From assembly GCA_037074765.1 (NCBI GenBank), contig JBAMDO010000041.1, forward strand, positions 248,001 to 312,000: 64,000 nucleotides of DNA, read 5' to 3'. Below are positions 47,617 through 58,420 of this stretch, in pieces (position 1 is the first letter of the stretch; the number at the start of each line of letters is the position of its first letter). The notes under the pieces are model-generated. The model saw only the letters and a program-made list of their open reading frames with translations. It did not search any database and was not told where the DNA came from. This DNA comes from Mansonella perstans. Lineage: Eukaryota > Nematoda > Chromadorea > Rhabditida > Onchocercidae. The translations under genes were made by a program, and so were the position numbers.

Positions 47617-50600
47617 ATGGATTCGATTTATCGAAGCGAAGAAATGTGCTTAGCACAATTGTTTCTGCAAACAGATGCTGCATATGCTTGTGTTGCAGAA
47701 TTGGGAGAATTGGGTCTTGTGCAATTTCGTGATGTAATTTATTTTTGTTTTTATTAGCTATGATTGAATTATGATTAACCGTTTTGTGCTTTTAATAATT
47801 GATATTGAGCAGGATAGTAATTGATTACTTTCTGTTTGTTATTAGTAGCCATTATGATAAATACTTGATTAGACGTATCATTTCAGCTCAATCCAGATGT
47901 AAGCGCATTCCAACGGAAATTTGTGAATGAAGTAAGAAGATGTGATGAGATGGAGCGAAAACTGAGTATATTTTGTAGTTTTCAAAATGAAAGATAAAAT
48001 AATCTAGGATTTCTACTATAATCTTTGGTTATTATACATGCCTTACACTATACAGTTTTGTTTTTTTTATTTGCAACATCCTTGCAGCATATACTGATCG
48101 TAAATATATTTGATATCTCCAAGAGGAAGCATTAAAAGTGAAGTAAGGCTTATATTATAATGATTGAAATTATGTCGTAAATTTTCAGGATTTTTGGAGC
48201 GTGAAATCAAGAAAGATTTAATACCAATGTTAGATACAGGTGAAAATCCAGATGCTCCTCAACCAAAAGAAATGATTGATTTAGAGGTGAGTGATCATAA
48301 TAGATAAAAAGAAAGAAAGGAGCTATGTCACATTGTTAGATTAAAATTGTTACATTTACCGGATTTCCAACTATTTACTAACGTTGCAGGCAACATTCGA
48401 AAAATTAGAAAATGAATTACAAGAAGTTAACCAAAATGAGGAAATGCTGAAAAAGAATTTTTCGGAATTAACTGAGCTGAAACATATTCTTCGAAAAACG
48501 CAACAATTCTTCGAAGAGGTATTATTGGAAGCCATCGTTTTATCCATAGGTTGAGTTATACGAAGTTAATTTTGATGTAATAAAAAAGTGAATGGGTTAG
48601 TATAAAAAAAAAAATTTTAAGGTCGAAAGATTAACTTGTTTTGTAAAACAAATACAATTGCTAATGAAAACATCAACTACAATTGTTAATGAAAACAGTA
48701 AACAGTAACCTTATTTCTCCAAAGGAGATTAGAGACGGATTGAGTTATATTGCTAATTATTAACAGGAAGCAAATTTCACAGGTTGTGCACAATGATGAT
48801 ACACTTACACGTACGCTAGACTGAGGTTTGATAATAAACTGTTAGTGTCTTCTCCAAGTAAATGATATTGGTCGTGATGTGGATATTGTGAGAATAAGCA
48901 TCATATAATAATCTAGGCTCAGTGATGGAACAATTAGATAATTAAGAGATCAGGAAAATAATGGTTATAAATGAAATTTATTGGGCTGAAAGATTACGCG
49001 GGTCTCATAATTTATAAATTTTGTTGAATTAATCGCATCCTTCGAACTCGATGAGTTTGGTCTTGAGCGATCTCAAGTTTTTAACCTTCGAATTCATTAA
49101 GAAATAAATAGGTTGTGGCGTTGCACATGTCCGTTTTACGGTAGTTGTTTTATATGGTTTTTTGTCTGAGATTGTTGTGAAGTAGTTTCCGATGTTGCTG
49201 GAATTAATTTCTAATGTTTTTTGTAACTTTTTTATTAACAGCTCCAGTTTTAGTGTTTTACTCTGTTTTGAAATCCAATTCCTGAAATTTACATTATCCG
49301 GCTGCGGAATTATTAACTCGACTGTCGGGTTCCAATAAATAAGTCATCTCTCCTTTTTTCCGTAAAACTAGCATTTTGTGAACTCGGTCCGTTTTAAATG
49401 TTTCATCGTAGAGAAGCTATACTCGTGAATATGTTGAAATAGGCTTTTACGCTTTATTTAGTTTTACATAGTTCAGTGACACCAGCATTGATTTTCTAAT
49501 TTTTCGAAGGAAGACGTGCGTAAATGCAGCGGTAGTTCCGCCTTTGTGTTGTTGGAATACGTTTGCAAAGTTTTGCTGATCAAATTAGAAGACTTCACAA
49601 CTGACCTCTAGCTTGACATCAACTGTTAAGTTTTCTCACCACTGGCTTATGACACTTTTAATAGATAATTGAAGAACTGCGTTGCTGCATTTCAGGAAAA
49701 GCATATCATCCAATAACATATCTTACCACTTCGTTTTTTTTTTTGCATCAAATCCATAGTTTGAAATCTGTAGTAACGTCTGTTTATGTGTTGCGAAAAG
49801 CACTCTGTCTTTTTTCTTTGGATAGTATTTTTGTATGCTTTGTAAAGTTGAGCTTTGTGAACGATACAGGTGGAATATGGCAGATGGCCGCACACAAGAC
49901 GAGAGGAGAATCAAAATCATTTCATTCCTGAAGAGGAGCAAAAACTTTTGAGCGGATCGCGAAGCATGGCAGTTACTTTGCATTTGGGGTAAGTATAAAG
50001 TTGTATGTGAGTGAAAAATTAATTGTTGTTCTTTTTTAATTAGCATAATTAAGTTTGTGATTTGTCTTCCGGTGTTTGCATCCCGATCTTTAATCATATC
50101 CATATACGCATGGTTAAATGCATGAATAGCTGTAAATTGTAACAAACAAATTGTATTCTTGTTCATAAATATGGAAACGATGTCGCTTAGTTTGTAAAAC
50201 TGCATTTCAATGGCATTCTCATTGCATGCTTGTATGAACGAAGAATTTAACAATTGCACAATTCTTCTTTGCTCAAGAAAAGATGCAACGAAGAGGATTT
50301 ACACCCTGAAATTACTTTAAAAAAGTAAATTTCTTAGAAACAAATATTTGTATGATATAACTTTAAAAAATGAATGAACTCTTAATCGTATAGGTTTTCT
50401 ATTATCATCGAATGTGTTGTTTAATTATATCGGTTTACTTTTCCAAGCATATTTTTTCTGAAACTGGAGTGAACTTTAAATCAGAAATATTAGGCCTAGT
50501 CAGTTGCTCATTTATGTTGAAGGAAAATGGAATTTCCTTGACCAAACAGACAGAACTATCTTCATCATTTTGGATACCTTTATGCACTGTATCACAAAAT

Positions 50601-53600
50601 TGTAAAACTTAAAGCACCAGGAAGACCTTGAATCGCTGTAGACTGTACTTCTCGGGTTCGAAGGTCACAATGTCAAATAATGTTTTCAGTTCCTGACAGA
50701 TCTCTGATATTTTGCTGTCGTTGTACTTACTCAAAAATTGGAGGATTTCTCTTTAAGTTCTACAAATTAAGAGTAAACGGAATGTTTGTAATACAAAAAT
50801 AGTTTTGTTGCTTCTGTTAGGCTGGAACGGAAACAATCGTACCACCAAACGCGCCAATCGGTAGCGGCCTCCCGGAGCAGATCGTTCTGCAGGAAACTGA
50901 GGGAATAGGCATCGAGTTGTCCGGTGCCGGAGTCACCGGCCAAATGTTTGCTAATTTTGGGTACGTCACTCGTTCTCTTTTTTTGTTTCATGTATGCATC
51001 TAAAACATTTATATTATCGATGTACTGAACATTTGGTTTGGATCCTTTTTTTCTTAATTTTAACCCATTCACTCTAACCCTGCAAGGAGTGCAATTAAAT
51101 ATTGCAGTGTTTTCTGGTACACGAGTTTTGCATTTTTTGCAAAGGTGTCTAAAACTGACATTTTCTATTTTCTAAACTTGTTCGTGGATTTTGAAAGCTT
51201 TATTCCGGAAGAGTTACACGCTTCATTTTTCACTTGCTTTTTTTGGGAAATTTTCGAAAAAATCTTTTAACCATAATATTTGCTTGGTTCAACAAAATTC
51301 AATATTAAATTTCGAAATCGTCGGCTGCTCGATTAATTTTGCTGAAATTATTTAGAAATCATTTTAATCTGATTGTTTTCTTTTCTAATTGCCATAACAT
51401 TTTGTTTATTCATTTGTTTGTTACTTCTTTGATTGTTTTGTGTTTTCCCTCCTCCTCCCCTCCCCATTATAACCTAATTTTCAGCTGATCTGAAAAGAGA
51501 ATTTTTAATCAAGTTTTCCATATTAACTAAAGTTTTTTTCGAGAACTTTTTTCATTTTATATTTTTTCCATTGTTTTTGTCTAATTTTGTTTATTGTATC
51601 TTAAATCTCAATATTCTGACAATCCAGCCGTGGTTCATTGCAGCGTTAAAAGATATTTCATATTTAGAAGATGTACAATCATGTTGCAAATGACATATTT
51701 GGCTCTGTTTTTGGATTTTATAATATGCAAACAGTACGGTTCGGACTGGGACATTTCAGAGTATTTCCCGTTCGAAGTAATGGAAAAATAAACTATGAGA
51801 TTTTTTTATTCATTGCATATATAAATTGGTTACTTAAAGTTTCAGTCATTCTTCATTTTGATAAACTTATTGTTAATACAAATTAAAAACATTCTGTTAT
51901 AGTTTTGTTGCTGGTGTTATTCATCGAGAGCGACTTCCAGCATTTGAACGGCTGTTGTGGCGTGCGTGTCGTGGAAATGTCTTTTTGCGCCATTCTGAAA
52001 TAACAGAACCACTTATCGACACTATCACTGTGAGTCATTATTTCTCGTTTTGCCAATTTACCTAGTTGGTGTTTTAGTTATCATCTCTCCATCGTGTCTA
52101 AGTAGTAAATTTCTTCGCTATATTCTTTCTTAATCAAGATATGGTGTCATTATCATGATTCAGAAAGATGACGAATTTCTTATCTTAGAATGGCGCAGTC
52201 GGAATGCCTGGTACATCTTTGCTTGATTTTGACTGAATCTTCAGTATACTGTGCTGAAAATTTTCAGGGAGAGCCAGTCATCAATAGTGTATTCATTGTA
52301 TTTTTCCAAGGTGATCAGTTGAAAAGTCGCGTTAAAAAAATTTGCGAAGGGTATGCCTTTGCGATTTGCTAAAAAACTGAAGCACTTGCGGTTTAGTTCT
52401 TATTGATGAAATTTTATGCATTCCAGCTTTCGAGCAACTCTTTATCCATGTCCGGATACTCCTCAAGAACGGCGAGAGATGTCGATAGGGGTGATGACTC
52501 GTATTGAAGATCTGAAAACTGTTTTAGGACAAACTCAAGACCATCGACATCGCGTTCTGGTACTTTTTATTCCTTGGCGTCTTAATTAATTTTCAAACCT
52601 CTTTGAAATTTGAAGTCAATCTCAGTTCCAGAAAATTTTTGGAACATTCCAGAAAATCTTTAAAACTGAAAAATTATTGTAAATCTTTTACAATAATTTT
52701 TCCAGGTCGCTGCATCGAAAAATGTGCGAATATGGCTAACAAAAGTGCGTAAAATCAAATCCATTTACCATACATTGAACTTATTCAACTTAGATGTCAC
52801 GCAAAAATGCCTGATAGCTGAGGGCTGGTGTCCGGTAGCTGATTTGAATCGCATTCAGCTAGCACTTAAAAGGGGCACGGTTGGTTCATCCTCTTGTTTA
52901 CATGTTCTGTTTATAAATCTGAATTTTCCAATAAATGGAATTTCTAGGATACTATTGTATCCGTGCAAAGATTATCATGTGAAAATTTCAACTTTTAAGG
53001 TTTTTAGACATTTCGATTTTAGGAAGAATCAGGAAGTACGGTACCATCAATTCTAAATCGTATGTCAGGTATAACAGAAGCGCCTCCAACTTTCCATCGT
53101 GTTAATAAATTCACCTGTGGTTTTCAAAACATTGTTGATGCATATGGTGTTGCATCATATCGAGAAATAAATCCAGGTATAATATTACCGAGTTATTTAG
53201 CGAAAGCTATTGTAATTTGAAATTCCATAAGTGAAAAATGTGTAAATACGAGAAATTTGAAACTATAAATACCAAAAAATTTTTTTGATAATCATTTTTC
53301 CATTCCAAAACAATTTTTATTAAATCTTGCTAGAATTTTGTTGCTGGAAAAAAACTGTAACAAATTATTTGAAAAAATTATAGCTCCATACACAATGATT
53401 ACATTCCCGTTCATTTTTGCTGTTATGTTTGGCGACTGTGGGCATGGACTTATTATGCTTCTATGCGCCCTTTTTCTTATATACCGGGAAAAACAGTTGG
53501 AAGCAGCTCGGATAAACGATGAGGTTTATAATTTTTTATGATTTAAATGTGAGATTGCGAGATCAAGAAATGTAGGATCGACAGGACTGAGGAATAAAGA

Positions 53601-54662
53601 AGCAAATATCATAGCTCGCAGTTATAAGCTGTGATATTTGCTTGTTAGGGAAAGTAAATATTTGCACTACCGTGAAAATTATGTCAATATTATTTTAAAA
53701 TTTAGTTAGAGTTGATTTAAATTTTCATTTCACGCAAAATATCAAGATTAGAAGTGTTGATTTGAAATAATTGCAGATTTTCCAAATATTTTTTAACGGT
53801 CGGTATGTGATATTTCTGATGGGATGCTTTTCCGTATACACTGGATTCATCTATAACGATGCATATAGCAAATCATTCAATTTATTCGGTAGTTCGTGGC
53901 GAAATATCTACGCAGATTTAAGTAAATATGAGCCTGCGAAACAACTTATGCTTACACCACAATGGGCATATTACAATTCGGTTAGATACTTTTGTATTTC
54001 TTTTCGCTTTTTCTTGGATTTCTTTTTGCACTAATCATTATCATTAATTCTTTTATGTAATCTTTTTGCTTTTACGCAACTATTTCTCTATTTCAGTCAG
54101 TCGGACCTTATCCTATAGGTGTTGATCCAATTTGGAATCTTGCTGAAAGCAACAAATTGAATTTTTTAAACTCGATGAAAATGAAAATGTCTGTCATAAT
54201 TGGTGTTGCCCAAATGACATTCGGTATCGCGTTGAGCTATGAGAATTACAAGTAAGTTGTGATTAAAGTAATGTTTTTTATGGAAGTCTTATTCTCTCAA
54301 AAAAAATATTAAATGTTTATTCAAATTTTGTATTTTTTGAACTTGAAAATATATTATGCTTAACTGCATTTCTTGCTTCTCTCTCCGTTCTTTTATCTTT
54401 TAGGAGTCTAAGTTACATCATTGATTCCGGATAAGTTGAAGATATGAATTAAGCTCGGAGCCGATGTAAGGCCATTTCTTTTCATACAAGATTCCCAAGA
54501 TAGAAATCATTTGATTTGTTATTAATTGCAGATACTTCGGCTCTCGTCTGGATATTTTATATGTGTTTATCCCACAAATACTGTTTCTTAGTTGTATTTT
54601 CATTTATCTTTGCGTAGCAATTCTCTTCAAATGGTTTTTTTTCTCTGCTAAGGTGAGTATTC

Positions 54663-54696
<34 letters not shown>

Positions 54697-57375
54697 AAAT
54701 CACGCAACCCAAGCAATTGATCAAAAAATAATTAGTAATGTGGACTGTAAGCTTCACTTGTGAGGATTAAAATACCGCTTTTTTGATGACTTAGAACTTA
54801 TTTTGAAATCATTACTTAAGGATTTATTCAGCTTCATTCTTTTTAATTAGAATTGTAAGTGATAATGGAAATACTTATCGTAGACTATAGATTTAATGTT
54901 TGTTTGCTTCTATTAATTGCATGCATAAAGGAAATCATTTTTTCGTAATATTTATTTGTTGCATGACATGTATTTTTCCTTTACACCGTCAACATCCTCA
55001 ATCCTTCCCGAAGTTCTACTCTATCACTACAGGCTTCTATTTCAATGGTTTCTTTTATTTGTTAATATTGCAGAGTGGCTATGTTTTGGGTTATGAATAT
55101 CCATCGTCTAATTGTGCCCCGTCGTTACTGATGGGACTGATTAAGATGTTTATGATGGCGAATCGTCCAGCTGGATTTGTCGATCCCGAAGGAAAAGTGT
55201 ATCCGCAATGTTATCTGAATTTTTGGTACCCGGGTCAGGTTAGCTTTCAGATCGGTTTTACTTAAATGAATTATTTTGGAAGTTCATTTTGAATTTTGAA
55301 TTCTAAATATAGGGTTGATTAAGTATATCAGATGAGGAAGAATAATCCTGCACAACGCATTCACTATTATTTCTTTGCTTATTTTTTATTCGTAGATCTT
55401 ATTATTACGGGCTTCTGAAGGCTTAGTTGAATTATTCTCTACACATTTGTTGTTTCAGTCATTTTTTGAAACATTATTTGTGCTAATTGCGGCCGCCTGC
55501 ATTCCGGTTATGCTATTTGGTAAACCGTACATGCAATGGAAGGAGCACAAACAACGAGCAACCTTGTTCAGTTCAAACTTGGTTTGAAATTTTCTATACT
55601 TGAATATGTTTGAGCATGAATATTACTCGGGGTTAGTGAAAGTTGTTAGAAGTTAGTGAGTTTAAGAGATTAATTTTAGAATCTGAAATTGGAACACAAA
55701 GAAACTTTGCTAGTACTCTATAATTCAAAACTTCTGCTGCAGGCTTCTATCTGTGTTTGTAATTGTTATTGTTGGCTTTCAAATTTGATCACTTGTGGTT
55801 GTGGCTCTGTGTATTTTTGGGATATAATGGAAATGACCCTAGTATTGGTGGCAATGATTCAAGTGCCGCTCATATGACTGCAAAGCACGCATCGTGTTAA
55901 AAACATTGCAGTCAGTTAAACTGCATCCTATTAAGCAGTCCACCAAATCGGTCATTTTTTGAAAAAATTGGATTTGTCATTTTTTTTCCGAGCAATTATT
56001 TTAAGTAACAGAATTCATGATGCGTTCTAAGGTTTAGATTGCATAACTCTGTTTTTTCAATGGAAAAAAAGTTACATAGCGCTGAGCGGCACTTATATCA
56101 GTTGTTCCCAACACAATTTCATGGAATTAGTTTTTATCATTTCGTAGCAAATGGATGGAACTGTGATTAAAGATTCTAGTCATTTATAATGGAGATCACA
56201 TATTTTTCGTGAATATGCATGCTATTTTGTTCAATTTGTTTCGTGCTTCGGCTAATATTTTTGAACTGTTTATTCAACATATTTATCTTGTTGATGTAAA
56301 GAATAAGACATTAAAATTTATTACATTCTTTGTTTTTTAGAGTGTCCGTGCTGAATCGAATGGTGATGATGCACACATAATCCACAATGATTCACCAAGA
56401 CAATCGACCACATCTATTGCGGAAAAAGTATGTTCACATTTGGTCATAATTTTTGAGTTTCGAAAAGAATTTATCCAAAAAAAGGCATAGAAGGTTTAGT
56501 ACTTGAATTTGAATTTAAATAATGCTTCAGTTCGATTTTGGTGATATTATGATTTATCAAGCTATTCATACTATTGAATTCGCCCTAGGCTGCATATCGC
56601 ATACTGCTTCATATCTTCGGCTTTGGGCACTTTCGCTTGCTCATGCTCGTAAGTTTGACTGTTGGTCTTTTTTTTTTCCTTTATACATTTACACTGTATT
56701 TACACTTTTTTATCGCGTTTTAGCAGTTTAATGCTGGAGAGATTTTCCAGATGAAATGTTAGTGAATGAAAAATGAAAAAGCAGAAATGGTAGTGGATTT
56801 TCATTAAGTGTGAGCATTGTATTTTCTGCAAAAACAGGGAAGTAGAATTTCAGTTTCAGTTCTATTTAAACTTTGCTAGTTTACAGAGTTATCAGATGTC
56901 TTATGGACGATGGTTTTTCGTCAAGCTTTTATGCTAAATGGTTACATGGGAGCGGTGGCAACATATGTTCTCTTTTTTCTGTTTGCTTCCCTTTCATTTT
57001 CAATTTTAGTCTTAATGGAGGGTCTCAGCGCATTCTTACATGCTCTTCGTCTTCACTGGTATGTTTCTGTAACTTTATTTTGAAATTTTTCAAAAGACAT
57101 TGCACAGTGTTGTTAAGGCTTTGACGCGATTGTCGGATGTGTTCATTGCAGTCTGTAGTAGTAATGGTAACTAATTTTATGAAAGAAGTCAGTCTGTGGA
57201 AAATTTTTAGTTTAAAAGAATTGTTAATTATTATTTGTGCAGTACTTCTTAAATTATTCTGTTTTCCAGGGTTGAATTTCAAAGTAAATTCTATGGTGGA
57301 CAGGGTTATGCATTTGTTCCCTTTTCATTCGATAAGATTCTAGAAGAGGCTCGTGCTGCTGAAGAAAGCATGTAA
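47617..57375 (+). CDS. unc-32: V-type proton ATPase subunit a (UNC-32/VHA type), 20-exon transcript
   Basis: Common exons: 47617-47733, 47887-47965, 48189-48286, 48390-48518, 51903-52029, 52268-52350, 52427-52559, 52706-52879, 53023-53176, 53384-53523, 53777-53980, 54097-54251, 54532-54652, 55074-55238, 55459-55581, 56341-56427, 56531-56648, 56887-57058, 57270-57375. One of two alternative exons sits between the fourth and fifth, giving 867 or 874 aa. The N-terminal half is cytosolic ([46 protein letters not shown]). The C-terminal half has about eight membrane helices, including [25 protein letters not shown]-type linkers and the proton-path segment [20 protein letters not shown] with its essential arginine. 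The product translocates protons in the V0 sector of vacuolar, synaptic or apical membranes. The gene symbol reflects closest layout; vha-5, -6 or -7 type is possible. Confidence 0.93.
49870..49988 (+). other. Alternative exon A of the V-ATPase subunit a gene
   Basis: Flanked by GATACAG and GGGTAAGT. It enters in phase 0 and leaves in phase 2, exactly like the exon at 50821-50960. It encodes [40 protein letters not shown] and joins [12 protein letters not shown], the usual position of an acidic, variable linker in subunit a. C. elegans unc-32 has mutually exclusive exons at this position. Confidence 0.6.
50108..50228 (+). promoter_or_regulatory. Cluster of GCATG motifs between the two alternative exons
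   Basis: GCATG at 50108-50112, TGCATG at 50119-50124 and TGCATG at 50223-50228 lie on the transcribed strand between the two candidate exons. UGCAUG is the binding site of FOX-1-family splicing regulators. Confidence 0.45.
50821..50960 (+). other. Alternative exon B of the V-ATPase subunit a gene
   Basis: Acceptor TCTGTTAG, donor GGGTACGT, phase 0 in and phase 2 out. It encodes [37 protein letters not shown] and [10 protein letters not shown], then [12 protein letters not shown] from the next exon. It is strikingly GC-rich for this genome. It is 21 bases longer than exon A, so either choice preserves frame; including both would break frame. Confidence 0.65.
53600..53643. other. Intronic hairpin, 17-bp arms
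   Basis: AAGCAAATATCATAGCT (53600-53616) and AGCTGTGATATTTGCTT (53627-53643) are complementary with one mismatch, in the intron after the eleventh common-path exon of the V-ATPase gene. Confidence 0.7.
54666..54695 (+). repeat. Poly-T tract of 30 bases
   Basis: Uninterrupted T run 14 bases after the donor at 54652 in a V-ATPase intron. Its length may be affected by sequencing error. Confidence 0.9.
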
Positions 57376-58420
57376 TATTTCGTGATTTCGTGTACCATTT
57401 GCTTTTTTTATATGGCTTGAGGATATTTACATAATTTAATATCTACATAATTTATTGAAGTTTTGTCTCGTACTTTGTTTTCGGTTTTGTCTGGAATACT
57501 TCTACATATAGAATGTTAATGTTATTTCGCGAAATGACAAAATCGTTATCCTTCAAGGAACCTCTTGACTTTTTCATATTTCTTGCTTACGAATTCGCGT
57601 CTTCAAGATTCAGTTTTTCATTGCAAACATTTCAAGACATTTTAAAAGTGTGGGAAATTCGTTTTAGTCTATTTTCAAATTATCTAGACACTCCATGTAT
57701 AAAAACACATTTAATTTTCAATGATTTTATTGTATTTATCTTGGTTTTCCGTTATATTTGGCTTGGCTATGCTTTTTATAGTCATTTCTGTTTCTGAGTT
57801 TCAAAAAAAAAATGCACTAGTGTGAAGCTCTCCGTATTTCTAAGTTTTCTAAAAATCCAAATGGGTGATGCTGTGATTCTGTGGTCGCGTTTGCAATGTT
57901 GCTATGATGTATAAATAAATATTCGTGCAGTCAGTTATAAATGATGCAGTACTTTGCCTATAGGAAATCGTTGAGAGGAAATATTGTATCTACTAGGAGT
58001 ACGAGATTTTAAATAAAAGTAAAATCAAAGATTAATTTTCATTTTTTATGTGTGAATTCCAATACATTCTGATACATCAGCTTGAATTGTTTTCCATTTA
58101 AGCAGGATGTTTTGAATCTTTCGTAAACTGTATCAGATCTTGGTTATTTGGACTTGTTTGTCGTTGTGATAAGAACAACCAGAAAAGACTATGTAGTTGA
58201 AATGTCGCAAAATGTTTACATTCTGTTGACGTATTTTAGAACTGTGAATAAAGATCGTGTTGTTCAAGGATGGGTTCAAAATTTTTGAAGTGTAGTTTAT
58301 CATGCTTGTGCACGGGAAGGATTCTTAGGAGGAAGGAGGAATTTCAGGTAAAGGAATTAAATTATGATCTCAAATAGTTTACTCCTTAAGTTGACTGCAA
58401 CAAGTTTGCAGTTAATGGAT
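57376..58420. other. Convergent intergenic region
   Basis: 3' flanks of the V-ATPase gene (+) and the kinase gene (-). The 94-codon plus frame at 57513-57797 is Phe/Leu-rich noise. AATAAA-like signals occur near 57914 and 58011 on the plus strand. Confidence 0.5.

Larger units (their letters stand above)
49029..51170 (-). other. Antisense tract of protein-like frames inside the V-ATPase intron
   Basis: On the strand opposite the host gene several frames look coding, in order. Near 51141-51082 a zinc-ribbon pattern CKKC...CTPC (two CxxC 16 codons apart) runs on into [19 protein letters not shown], and the frame stays open to 50767. At 50752-50609 is [20 protein letters not shown] with [11 protein letters not shown]. 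At 50598-50435 is [18 protein letters not shown]. At 50259-49723 is a 178-codon frame. At 49343-49029 is a 105-codon frame with [11 protein letters not shown] and [20 protein letters not shown]. Frames change between blocks, so any gene is decayed or spliced. No family recognised. It could be a mobile-element remnant. Confidence 0.35.

Noticed and set aside
54403..54430. Alternative exon before the [10 protein letters not shown] exon of the V-ATPase gene
   Set aside because: The acceptor TTTTAG leads to a stop within ten codons and has no donor in phase.
57513..57797. 94-codon plus frame after the V-ATPase gene
   Set aside because: Phe/Leu-rich translation of T-rich DNA; no conserved motif or splice context.
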